Position numbers and translations under genes: made by a program. Below, piece after piece: positions 24,194-32,215 of a stretch of 64,000 nucleotides of DNA. The notes under the pieces were generated by a model. The model saw only the letters and a program-made list of their open reading frames with translations. It ran no database searches and was not told the origin of the DNA. The DNA comes from Hymenobacter persicinus (lineage in GTDB: Bacteria; Bacteroidota; Bacteroidia; Cytophagales; Hymenobacteraceae), in NCBI RefSeq assembly GCF_004167665.1, contig NZ_SEWE01000006.1:1-64000 (forward strand), read 5' to 3'. Numbering within the stretch: the stretch's first letter is position 1; the number at the start of each line of letters is the position of its first letter.

Positions 24194-27115
24194 ATGAAAA
24201 ATAGTTACCCGGCCCTCTGGATTCTGCTGCTGCTGGGCGCGCTGACGCCCGCCCGGGCCCAGGACGAGGTAGTGGCCATCAGCGGCGTGGTGCGCGAGGC
24301 CGGCACCCAGCAGCCCCTGCCCGGGGTGAGCATCAGCGTGAAGGGCGGCACCACCGGCGTGCTCAGCGACGCGGGCGGCAAATTTGCCCTCAAGTCCAAG
24401 CTCAAGTTTCCCTTCACGCTGGTCTTCAATATGCTCGGCTACGACGCCAAGGAAGTTGAAATCGTGAGTGCCACGAGCCCGCTGGCAGTGGCGCTGTCCT
24501 CGCACGCGGTGCTGACCAACGAGGTGGTCGTGTCGGCCTCCCGCGTGGAGGAAAGCCGGCTCCGTTCCCCGGTGGCCATTGAGAAGCTCGACATCCGGGC
24601 CCTGAAGGAAACGCCGGCCCCGAGCTTCTACGACGCGCTGGAAAACGTGAAGGGCGTGCAGATGACCACCAGCTCGCTCACCTTCAAGGTGCCCAACACC
24701 CGCGGCTTCAACATCCCGAACAACTTCCGCTTCATGCAACTCGTCGACGGCGTGGACATGCAGGCGGCCACGCTGGGCGTGCCCCTGGGCAACGCCATTG
24801 GGCCGACTGAGCTCGACATTGCCAGCGTGGAAATCACGCCGGGGGCGGCCTCGGCGCTCTACGGCATGAACGCCATCAACGGCATGGCCAACCTGACCAC
24901 CAAAAGCCCCTTCACCTACCAGGGGTTGAGCGTGTACCAGAAAGTCGGCGTCAACCACGTGGACGGCACGGACCGCGACCCGAGCGCCTTGACCGAAACG
25001 GCCGTGCGCTGGGCCCAGGTGCTGGGCCAGAGCCAGCGCTGGGCCTATAAGGTGAACGGCAGCTACCTGCGCGGCACCGACTGGCTGGCCAACACCCAGA
25101 CCGACCAGAACCCGCAAAACCTGAGCTCGGCCAACCCGCGCTTTCCCGAGCTCAGCGGGGAGAACAATCCCGCCGCCGACCTGTGGAACCGCTACGGCGA
25201 CGACAACGCGGGCAACGTGGCCATCAAAATTCCCTACCAGGGCCGCACCGAAACCTTCAACGTGCGCCGCACCGGCTACTACGAGCGGGACCTGACCAAC
25301 CCCACCGTGCGCAACGCCAAAATCGACGCCAGCCTGCACTACAAGCTCACCGACCAGCTCGAGCTCAGCTACGGCTACCGCTTCGGGCTCATGGACGGCG
25401 TGTTTCAGCGCGGCAACAAGATTCAGCTCGACGGCGTGACCGTGCAGAATCACAAGCTCGAGCTCAAGGGCCGCGACTTCACGGCCCGGGCCTACGCGCT
25501 GCTTGAAAACACCGGCGACTCCTATAACCTCAACCCCCTGGCCCTGAACCTGGACTTGCAGAACGGGGCCACCAGCACCACCAACGTGACGGGCTCGGGC
25601 ACGGGCTGGGGCGACAAGTTCCGCACCGCCCTGCTCGGCCAGCTCAACGGCGGCGCCACCCTGGCCGACGCCATGCGCCAGGCCCGGGTGGTTGCCGACG
25701 CCGGCCGGGCGCAGCCCGGCACCCCGGAGTTTGAAAAGCTGAAAAGCCAGATTGTGCATACCAACAACTGGGACAGCGGCGTGAACGTGAAGGGCGCCCC
25801 GGTGCCCGGGGGCGCAGCCCTCACCCAGCGCAGCCGCACTTACCACGCCGAAGCCATCTGGAACCTGGGTTCGCGCGTGCAGTTCGCCGACGTGCTGGTG
25901 GGCGCCGACAGCCGCCTCTACGAAGTCATTCCCGACGGCAACAACTTCGTCGACTTCAGCAAGCCGCTTTCGGAGCGCACCCAGCCGGGCGGGCAGAACC
26001 AGTACTACCAGAAAGTCGGCGGCTTCGTGCAGGCCAGCCGGGAGCTGCTGGGCCGCCGCCTCAAGCTCACCGCCTCGTTGCGCGCCGACTACAACCCCGA
26101 GTTTGCGCCCAAGCTCAACCCGCGGGTGGCGGCCGTGTACACCCTGGCCGACAAGCACAACTTCCGCGCTTCCTACCAGAACGGCTGGCGCTTCCCGTCC
26201 CTGTTTGAGGCCCTCTCCTTCGTCAATAACGGCAACGTGCGCCGGGTGGGCGGCCTGGCCCGGGTGAACGAGGGGCTCAACTACCTCGACAACTCCTACA
26301 CCCTGGCCTCGATTTCGACCTTCAACGCGGCCGTGAATGCCTACGTGGCGGCCAACGGCGGCACGAACGCCGCCGCCGCCGTGCGCCCCGAAATCCGCAG
26401 CCTGCTGCAAGTCGGCAACCTGCCCACCGAGAATCCCGAGCAGATCAACGCCTACGAGGTCGGCTACCGCAGCGTGCTGCTCGACAACCGCCTTTCCCTC
26501 GACGCCGACGCCTATTACAACGTGTACTCCGGCTTCCTGGGCCAGGTGGAGGTGAGCGTGCCCAAAAATGTCGCCGGCGAGCAGGTGGCCGTCGGTTCCG
26601 ACGACGCGGTGCGGGCCGCGCTGGCCGAAAACCGCTCGGCCCGCCAGGACCGCTACCGCGTGTACACCAACGCCCTGAACAAGTACCGCAGCTACGGCTC
26701 CACGGTGGGCGCGACCTACAACTTCTACCAGAAGTTTACCCTGGGCGGCAACGTGAGCTTCAACGACATCCGGGCCAACGCCCAGTCCGACATCTTCGTG
26801 ACCGGCTTCAACACGCCCAAGTGGGCCACCAACCTGACCTTCGGCAACCGCGAAGTCGTGCGCAACCTGGGCTTCAACGTGGTGTGGCGCCGCCAGAGCG
26901 CCTTTTTCTGGGAAAGCCCCCTGGCCAACGGCCGCGTGCCCGCCTACCAGACCGTGGATGCCCAGGTGAACGTGCGCGTGCCGGCCCTGAAAACCACGCT
27001 CAAAATCGGGGGCGCCAACCTGCTCAACCAGCGCTACATTCAGTACGCGGCCGGCCCCAGCATCGGCGGCCTCTACTACGTGGCGCTGACGTTCGACAAC
27101 ACCGTGCTGCGGTAG
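24194..27115 (+). CDS. TonB-dependent receptor with carboxypeptidase-like N-domain
   Basis: 973 residues. Signal peptide about 1-22 (ending ARAQ), then a carboxypeptidase-regulatory-like domain (ISGVVREAGTQQPLPGVSIS, about 28-105). The plug follows (DALENVKGVQMTTSSL, GFNIPNNFRFMQLVDGVD) and then the 22-strand-type barrel, ending in a short beta-strand with aromatic residues (LYYVALTFDNTVLR). It imports a substrate across the outer membrane using TonB. No SusD partner follows. Its place after cysHDN and before the TSUP gene suggests a sulfur compound, which is inference. The ATG at 24194 gives the clean signal. Confidence 0.9.
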   Translation: MKNSYPALWILLLLGALTPARAQDEVVAISGVVREAGTQQPLPGVSISVKGGTTGVLSDAGGKFALKSKLKFPFTLVFNMLGYDAKEVEIVSATSPLAVALSSHAVLTNEVVVSASRVEESRLRSPVAIEKLDIRALKETPAPSFYDALENVKGVQMTTSSLTFKVPNTRGFNIPNNFRFMQLVDGVDMQAATLGVPLGNAIGPTELDIASVEITPGAASALYGMNAINGMANLTTKSPFTYQGLSVYQKVGVNHVDGTDRDPSALTETAVRWAQVLGQSQRWAYKVNGSYLRGTDWLANTQTDQNPQNLSSANPRFPELSGENNPAADLWNRYGDDNAGNVAIKIPYQGRTETFNVRRTGYYERDLTNPTVRNAKIDASLHYKLTDQLELSYGYRFGLMDGVFQRGNKIQLDGVTVQNHKLELKGRDFTARAYALLENTGDSYNLNPLALNLDLQNGATSTTNVTGSGTGWGDKFRTALLGQLNGGATLADAMRQARVVADAGRAQPGTPEFEKLKSQIVHTNNWDSGVNVKGAPVPGGAALTQRSRTYHAEAIWNLGSRVQFADVLVGADSRLYEVIPDGNNFVDFSKPLSERTQPGGQNQYYQKVGGFVQASRELLGRRLKLTASLRADYNPEFAPKLNPRVAAVYTLADKHNFRASYQNGWRFPSLFEALSFVNNGNVRRVGGLARVNEGLNYLDNSYTLASISTFNAAVNAYVAANGGTNAAAAVRPEIRSLLQVGNLPTENPEQINAYEVGYRSVLLDNRLSLDADAYYNVYSGFLGQVEVSVPKNVAGEQVAVGSDDAVRAALAENRSARQDRYRVYTNALNKYRSYGSTVGATYNFYQKFTLGGNVSFNDIRANAQSDIFVTGFNTPKWATNLTFGNREVVRNLGFNVVWRRQSAFFWESPLANGRVPAYQTVDAQVNVRVPALKTTLKIGGANLLNQRYIQYAAGPSIGGLYYVALTFDNTVLR

Positions 27116-27218
27116 CGCCCCACCGGCGGAGTTGCAGCGGCTGCGCCGGCATCTTGTTTTGAATCTGAGTATCTTATCCACCCGGCTCCGGCCGCGCCGC
27201 TCTCCTACCAACCCAACC

Positions 27219-28574
27219 ATGACGCCCTTTCCCTCTTCTTCCTCCGACGGTCTGCCGCCCCCGCCGGGGCCGGTGCTGGCTGTCACGCCCCCCACCCACG
27301 AGCCGCTGCCCATCCTGCTCAAGCTGCAACACCGGCGGGTCCTGCTGGTGGGCGGCGGCGCGGCGGGCCTCGCCACGCTCACCGCCCTGCTCACCCACCA
27401 CCCGGCGGCGGCCGTTACGGTTGTCAGTGAAATAGTTGGGCCCGAAATCCGGGCCCTGGCTGCCGACCACCCGCAGGTGTTGCTGCGCGAGAAGTCCTAC
27501 GACCTGCCCGACCTGCTCGGCCACGACATCGTGTTCGTGGCCACTCCCCACGCGGAGCTTAACCGCCGGGTGAAAGCCCACGCTACAACCCAGCGCCTGC
27601 TCTGCCACGTGGCCAGCGCGCCCGCCGAGTCCGACTTCACTCTGGGCCCAGATCCTCGTCCGAGCCACCCCACCGTGCCGCTACCGCGCTGGGCCCCTGA
27701 GTCGGCGGCGGCGGCCCAGTGGCGGCGGCTGGCCACGCTGTCGTTGCTGGCCTTCGCGGCCATGCTGTGCTTTAATATCCTGTCGTATTACGTGACCTGG
27801 CAGCAGGTCTGGGACGTGGCTTCCACCTCGCGGATGTTCTACATTTTCGTGGCCATCGGCTTCGGCGCCCAGCTTATCGACGGGCTGCTGGGCATGGGCT
27901 ACGGCGTGGTGACGGCCATTAGCCTGATGAGCATCAACATTGCCCCGGCGGCGGTCAGCGCCAGCATTCACACCGCCGAAATGTTTGCCTCCGGGGCCTC
28001 GGGCTACCACCACTACCGCTTCGGCAACGTCAACAAGCGCCTGTTCAAGGTGTTGCTGATTCCGGGCGTACTCGGTGCCATTACGGGTGCCTATCTGCTC
28101 TCGCAGTTCGGGGATACCTACGCGGGCTATGTCAAGCCCCTGCTGGCCGTGTACCTGCTGCTGCTTGGGCTGCGCATTTTGTCCAAGGCCTTCCGCAAGC
28201 CCGGCAAGCGCACCAAGCACAAGAAGCTGGGGCTGCTGGCCGCGGCCGGCGGCTTCCTCGACTCGTTCGGGGGCGGGGGCTGGGGCCCGCTGGTGACCAG
28301 CACGCTCATTGCCGGGGGCCGCACCCCGCAGTACGTTATCGGCTCGGTGAGCGTGGCCGAGTTCTTCGTCACCTTCGCCAGCGCCCTCACGTTTTTCGCC
28401 ACGCTGGGCATCACCCACTGGCAGATTATTCTGGGCCTCATCGTGGGCGGGGTGGCCGCCGCGCCCCTGGCGGCCCGCCTGGCCGGCCGCATCCCCGTGC
28501 GCGGCATGTTCGTGGGCGTGGGCCTGATGGTGATTGTGTGGAGCCTGTGGGCGTTGCGCAAGCTATTTATGTAG
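27219..28574 (+). CDS. CysG-like Rossmann domain fused to TauE/SafE (TSUP) exporter
   Basis: 451 residues. Residues about 30-145 follow the precorrin-2 dehydrogenase/sirohydrochlorin ferrochelatase domain: LPILLKLQHRRVLLVGGGAA, then DIVFVATPHAELNRRV and CHVASAPAESDF. In CysG the last block reads CNVVDAP with a catalytic Asp; here Ser133 stands in its place. Residues about 172-451 have about eight membrane segments, with LIDGLLGMGYGVVTA and GFLDSFGGGGWGPLVTS, the paired repeats of TSUP anion exporters. It probably exports sulfite or an organosulfonate. The front domain may sense NAD(H) or a tetrapyrrole, or be a relic. Confidence 0.85.
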   Translation: MTPFPSSSSDGLPPPPGPVLAVTPPTHEPLPILLKLQHRRVLLVGGGAAGLATLTALLTHHPAAAVTVVSEIVGPEIRALAADHPQVLLREKSYDLPDLLGHDIVFVATPHAELNRRVKAHATTQRLLCHVASAPAESDFTLGPDPRPSHPTVPLPRWAPESAAAAQWRRLATLSLLAFAAMLCFNILSYYVTWQQVWDVASTSRMFYIFVAIGFGAQLIDGLLGMGYGVVTAISLMSINIAPAAVSASIHTAEMFASGASGYHHYRFGNVNKRLFKVLLIPGVLGAITGAYLLSQFGDTYAGYVKPLLAVYLLLLGLRILSKAFRKPGKRTKHKKLGLLAAAGGFLDSFGGGGWGPLVTSTLIAGGRTPQYVIGSVSVAEFFVTFASALTFFATLGITHWQIILGLIVGGVAAAPLAARLAGRIPVRGMFVGVGLMVIVWSLWALRKLFM

Positions 28575-28607
28575 TGCTTATAATTCTCCCTGTAGGCCGG
28601 CAATCGT

Positions 28608-28762
28608 CTGGCACCCGGAGCGCAACGAAGGACCTTCCTCGTCGCCTCTGTTAATTGTTGTTCAATACAAAAGCCCTTTACCAGCGGATGGTAAAGGGCT
28701 TTTTTTATCTCTCAACGCCTGAAGAAAATCAGAGGCAGATCCTTCGCAGGCTCAGGATGACA
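28608..28762. repeat. Degenerate GTCATCCTGAGC-type palindromic element
   Basis: The left arm (about 28608-28636, GAGCGCAACGAAGGACCTT) and right arm (28738-28762, GATCCTTCGC then CTCAGGATGACA) are recognisable but eroded versions of the arms at 49352-49451. A terminator hairpin sits between them. Confidence 0.5.
28671..28707. terminator. Bidirectional terminator
   Basis: A perfect 12-bp stem (28671-28682 with 28690-28701), AAGCCCTTTACC/GGTAAAGGGCTT, followed by T-run to 28707. It lies between the convergent TSUP fusion and permease genes. Confidence 0.85.
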
Positions 28763-28775
28763 GCCGTTGTTCGGC

Positions 28776-30239
28776 TTAGCTGCTCACTGGAGTTTCGGCC
28801 GCCGCTTCCCGGCCCAGCTTGCTGTGTTTTTTGCCGTAGCCGAAGTAGATGGCCAGGCCAATGGCCAGCCACACGGCCAGGCGCCACCAGGTTTCCTCGG
28901 GCAACGACACCATCATCAGCACGCAGGTCAGGATGCCCAGGATGGGTACCACCGGCACCCAGGGCGTGCGGAAGCCGCGCGGGGCGTTGGGCTCCTTTTT
29001 GCGCATGATCAGAATGCCCAGGCACACCATCACAAAGGCGAGCAGGGTGCCGATGCTGGTCATTTCGCCAACCACCTTAATGGGCACGAAGCCGGCAAAC
29101 AGGCTGATAAAGGCGCCCAGCAGCAGGTTCGACTTGTGCGGGGTGCGGAAGATGGGGTGTACTTCGGCAAAGACCTTCGGCAGCAGCCCGTCCTTGGACA
29201 TGGAGAAGAACACCCGGCTCTGCCCCATCAAGTCGACCAAGATAACGGACGTATAGCCGATGAGAATGGCAATGATAATGGCCGACGAGAGCCAGCCGAA
29301 GGGCGTCTTCTCGATGGCAATGGCCACGGGGGCGGCGCTGTCCTTGAACTCCTTGTAGTTGGCCACGCCGGTCAGCACGTGGCCGAAGAGCACGAACAGC
29401 ACGGTGCAGACCAGCAACGAGCCGATGATGCCGATGGGCATATTCTTCTGCGGATTCTTGGTTTCCTGGGCCATGGTGGCCACGATGTCGAAGCCGATGA
29501 AGACGAAAAACACCACCCCGGCCCCGCGCAAAATGCCGCTCCAGCCAAACTCACCGAACTTGCCGGTGTTCTGCGGAATGTAGGGCTGGTAGTTGCTGGG
29601 GTCAATGTATTTCCAGCCCAGGGCAATAAACACCAGCACCACGGCCACCTTCAGGGTCACTACCAAGGCGTTGAACCAGGCCGAGCCCTGGGTGCCGCGG
29701 ATGATAATGGCCGTAATGGCCAGCACGATGAGCATGGCCGGCACGTTGACCACGCCCGACACCACGGCGCCGTCGGCGAGCTTGGCGGTTTCGAAGGGCG
29801 ACATCACCAGCTGGGGCGGAATGTGCAGGTTGAACTTGTCGAGCACCTTGACCAGGTACTGCGACCAGCTGATGGCCACCGTGGCGGCGCCCACGGAGTA
29901 TTCCAGAATCAAATCCCAGCCGATAATCCAGGCGAACAGCTCGCCCATGGTGGCGTAAGAATAGGTGTAGGCCGAGCCCGCCACCGGCACCATGGAGGCA
30001 AACTCGGCGTAGCACAAGGCTGAAAAGGCGCAGCCGATGGCGGCCACCAGAAAGGAAAGCGTGACGGCCGGGCCGGCGTTGTTGGCGGCGGCAATGCCGG
30101 TGAGCGAAAACAGACCCGCCCCGATGATGACGCCGATGCCGATGGCAATCAGGCTCACGCCGCCCAGGCTGCGCTTGAGGGTACCCGTACCCGATTCGGC
30201 GGCTTCGAGCTGAAGCAGCGCCAGTGATTTTTTAAGCAT
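28776..30239 (-). CDS. APC-family amino acid permease, SAM-riboswitch associated
   Basis: 487 residues with about 12 membrane segments. GVSLIAIGIGVIIGAGLFSL is the first-helix glycine motif of APC transporters; FIGFDIVATMAQETKNPQKN is the CAT-subfamily block after helix 6. Such proteins take up amino acids (cationic ones in characterised cases). The only riboswitch for this strand lies upstream at 30547-30645, so a methionine or related sulfur amino acid substrate is likely, though not shown. The leader between them carries a hairpin and an inverted repeat. The start at 30239 (MLKKSLALLQ) has no better alternative. Confidence 0.88.
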   Translation of the reverse strand: MLKKSLALLQLEAAESGTGTLKRSLGGVSLIAIGIGVIIGAGLFSLTGIAAANNAGPAVTLSFLVAAIGCAFSALCYAEFASMVPVAGSAYTYSYATMGELFAWIIGWDLILEYSVGAATVAISWSQYLVKVLDKFNLHIPPQLVMSPFETAKLADGAVVSGVVNVPAMLIVLAITAIIIRGTQGSAWFNALVVTLKVAVVLVFIALGWKYIDPSNYQPYIPQNTGKFGEFGWSGILRGAGVVFFVFIGFDIVATMAQETKNPQKNMPIGIIGSLLVCTVLFVLFGHVLTGVANYKEFKDSAAPVAIAIEKTPFGWLSSAIIIAILIGYTSVILVDLMGQSRVFFSMSKDGLLPKVFAEVHPIFRTPHKSNLLLGAFISLFAGFVPIKVVGEMTSIGTLLAFVMVCLGILIMRKKEPNAPRGFRTPWVPVVPILGILTCVLMMVSLPEETWWRLAVWLAIGLAIYFGYGKKHSKLGREAAAETPVSS

Positions 30240-30251
30240 AAAAGGGAGTAA

Positions 30252-30270
30252 CGCGAAGCCTTGCTTCGCG
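30252..30270. repeat. Small strong hairpin just before the permease start
   Basis: CGCGAAGC (30252-30259) and GCTTCGCG (30263-30270) form an 8-bp perfect stem with a 3-base loop, 12 bases upstream of the permease ATG on the minus strand. Confidence 0.6.
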
Positions 30271-30325
30271 AATCGTGGAACGATGCCGAAAAACGGGCAT
30301 CAGGAAAAAGCAAGGAGGCCTGGGG

Positions 30326-30439
30326 CCGTAGCGCGAACGTTGCAGTTCGCGCACCAGAACGATTTACACGGCGGGAATTGCGCGTGACCAGAACGGCCAA
30401 CCGGCGCGGGGTACGCGAACTGCAACGTTCGCGCTACGG
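30326..30439. repeat. 114-bp element with perfect 26-bp terminal inverted repeats
   Basis: The arms 30326-30351 and 30414-30439 are exact complements (CCGTAGCGCGAACGTTGCAG onward), with 62 bases between. There is no ORF in it. It resembles a REP pair or small MITE and lies in the leader between riboswitch and permease. Confidence 0.8.
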
Positions 30440-30546
30440 CAGTCTCAACAACAGCAACAACAGCCCATAGCGGCGCCCGCGGGCACCGGCAAGAGGGCGG
30501 CAACAACTACTAAAACGGGCTGGTTGGGGAAACGCTCCACGGCAAC

Positions 30547-30645
30547 TTGTTTTTATATGAGCAGGAATTGGCACCGTTCCGCAGCTTGCGGGTGGTTGCC
30601 GACGCTTCATCGAGCCTGTCTCTCAGCGCCTCTGTATAAAAACAA
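30547..30645 (-). ncRNA. SAM riboswitch (S-box type) leading the permease
   Basis: Read on the minus strand, P1 is TTGTTTTTATA/TATAAAAACAA (30645-30635 with 30557-30547), the same helix as in the copy at 20361. The core landmarks are GAGGCGCTGAGAGACAGGCT, CGATGAAGC, CGGCAACC and GGTGCCAATTCCTGC, an even closer S-box match. GTTGCCG after P1 (on the plus strand CGGCAAC, 30540-30546) can pair with the core CGGCAAC (30595-30601). It should switch the permease off when SAM is plentiful. Confidence 0.9.
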
Positions 30646-30672
30646 TCCTTTGGGGGTAAAGAATTGATGGGG

Positions 30673-30705
30673 CAAAGGTAGCCCCGCCCAGCTGGGATTT
30701 GCAAA
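30673..30705 (-). promoter_or_regulatory. Canonical promoter of the riboswitch-permease transcript
   Basis: On the minus strand: TTTG (30705-30702), 21 bases, TACCTTTG (30680-30673), then four bases and ATCAATTC, with start near A30668. It matches the Bacteroidota consensus and the start of the other riboswitch RNA. Confidence 0.75.
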
Positions 30706-30742
30706 CCCGGAATTGATTCGGAAAATGTGAAACCCCAAGGCA

Positions 30743-30872
30743 TGTCATACTAAGCCCCACGAAGCATCTCTACCGCTTCGTTTGCCTCACCCTAACCCCT
30801 CTCCGGAAGAGAGAGGCTGTTTACCACTCTGGCGTCAGCACGCGAGATACTTCGGCTTCGCCTCTGCATGAC
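30743..30872. repeat. Diverged GTCAT-type palindromic element
   Basis: The left end TGTCATACTAAGCC and ACGAAGCATCTC (30743-30770) pair imperfectly with GAGATACTTCGGC and TGCATGAC at 30844-30872. The inside carries a CCCTCTCCGGAAGAGAGAGG hairpin. It lies between the permease promoter and the EcsC gene. Confidence 0.5.
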
Positions 30873-30896
30873 GTTCTTTTGGGGCGTTGTATTTTG

Positions 30897-31643
30897 TTAC
30901 CCCTCCCCCAGCGGCTTGGGCAACTGCCCCGCAAAATACCGCAGCCGGTAGCAGTTCATGGCCGTGTCGCCGAGCTGGTCGATGAGCCGGTAGTTGGCCA
31001 CCGCGCCCACGGCGGCCCCGATAACGGGCACGAGCTGGGCCATCTTGGCCAGGTCGATGTAGTCACGGTACTCCTGCTGGAAGGTGCGCCAGTCGAACTC
31101 GTGCACGTCCGGGGGCAGGGTGTGGCGGTAGGTTTCCCAGTCGGCGAGGCGGCGGTAGATGTCGTTGCGGGTGTGCTGGCTGCTGAAGGCGAGCTGGAAG
31201 ACGTGGAGCAGAAACAGCCGCTCGGAGTAGTCGCGCACGTCGTAGCCGTACTGGGCCGCCACGTCGAAGAGCAGCTTGAGCTTGAGGCCGAGCAGCAGGG
31301 GAAAATCGGCGAGGCCGAGCAGAAAGCCGCCCGCCCCGGTCATGGCTCCTTCGGCGGCAGCCGTGGTGCGGTAGTGCCCGATGTGGCGGCGCACGGCGTC
31401 CTCGCGCTGGGGTAGCGTCGCCTCGAGCACCGGCTTGCGGGTGAGGTGAGTGGAGCCGAACAAGACCCCGCGCACCATCTGCTTGATGGCGGCCGTAATG
31501 GCCTGGTGCACCTTTTCGGGCAGCAACGCATTCAGCCGCGTCTGCACCCGCCGGGCCACCCGGTTGAGCAGCGACGGGGCCCGCTGCATCTTCTGCTGCC
31601 AGGCCTGCAGCTCGGCATAGGCTTGCTGGTCGGTGGGGTTCAT
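30897..31643 (-). CDS. EcsC family protein
   Basis: 248 residues. EGAMTGAGGFLLGLADFPLLLGLKLKLLFD (about residues 115-144) is the amphipathic/membrane-associating block of EcsC proteins, and LAKMAQLVPVIGAAVGAVANY comes near the C-terminus. The biochemical role of EcsC is not known; in Bacillus it belongs to an ABC-transporter operon. The start MNPTDQQAYAELQ at 31643 overlaps the stop of the upstream membrane gene by ATGA, so translation is probably coupled. The longer upstream frame is rejected. Confidence 0.82.
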   Translation of the reverse strand: MNPTDQQAYAELQAWQQKMQRAPSLLNRVARRVQTRLNALLPEKVHQAITAAIKQMVRGVLFGSTHLTRKPVLEATLPQREDAVRRHIGHYRTTAAAEGAMTGAGGFLLGLADFPLLLGLKLKLLFDVAAQYGYDVRDYSERLFLLHVFQLAFSSQHTRNDIYRRLADWETYRHTLPPDVHEFDWRTFQQEYRDYIDLAKMAQLVPVIGAAVGAVANYRLIDQLGDTAMNCYRLRYFAGQLPKPLGEG

Positions 31644-32215
31644 CGGGTATTCATTGCAAGGGCTAGTATAGCACAACCAGCCAACACTAGGAAGCCGCCT
31701 CGGTAGCAAAGTTTGGAGTAGTCCAACTCCATCCGCCTGCTCCAGCGGTTTTCCAGCGGATAGTAGCTTCGGTCATACCCATATTTGGAAGGTACCCACG
31801 GAACGAGTTCCACCCGATACTGCCGCCAGAACATGAGTCGAATTAGATGATAGTACAGGAAAGCACCGAGCGGCATAACGGAGCCGCTTAAGCTTTGTGT
31901 ACCCACACTTAGTCCCAGGATCAGACTGAGCCATAACAGGGAAAATATTAGGTTCCGAAAGCGGGTGCCGATGATTGGATCAATCGTCAGATAGGCCACT
32001 AGGCCTCCGATTGACCAATAATACGCGTGCCAATTTCCCTGGGGCCGCAAGTCTTCATAATACCCCAGGAAATAAATCCCGGCAGTTAGTGCCGACCATA
32101 GCAGGGGCCACACCATCACCCCCAGAAGGCATCCCAGATACAGCCAATCGTTTTTGGTCAGCTTATGCACAATAAGCCCACCAGACAACACCTTCACTTG
32201 GGCTGGAATGGCCAT
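31640..32215 (-). CDS. Uncharacterised membrane protein
   Basis: 191 residues with about four to five hydrophobic segments (YLGCLLGVMVWPLLWSALTA, LIFSLLWLSLILGLSVG, FLVLAGCAILALA) and a basic, aromatic stretch (WVPSKYGYDRSYYPLENRWS). No family recognised. Base composition is less GC-rich than in its neighbours. It overlaps by one base (TAATG) with the oxidoreductase upstream and by four with ecsC downstream, so all three form one coupled transcript. Confidence 0.7.
   Translation of the reverse strand: MAIPAQVKVLSGGLIVHKLTKNDWLYLGCLLGVMVWPLLWSALTAGIYFLGYYEDLRPQGNWHAYYWSIGGLVAYLTIDPIIGTRFRNLIFSLLWLSLILGLSVGTQSLSGSVMPLGAFLYYHLIRLMFWRQYRVELVPWVPSKYGYDRSYYPLENRWSRRMELDYSKLCYRGGFLVLAGCAILALAMNTR

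Noticed and set aside
23954..27394. A minus-strand open frame of more than 1,100 codons
   Set aside because: It is antisense to the TonB receptor and fusion gene. Its Val/Gly/His/Ala-rich composition is the usual shadow of GC-rich coding DNA, and no domain is visible.
30510..30743. Minus-strand 77-codon frame
   Set aside because: It is the translation of the riboswitch and its promoter.
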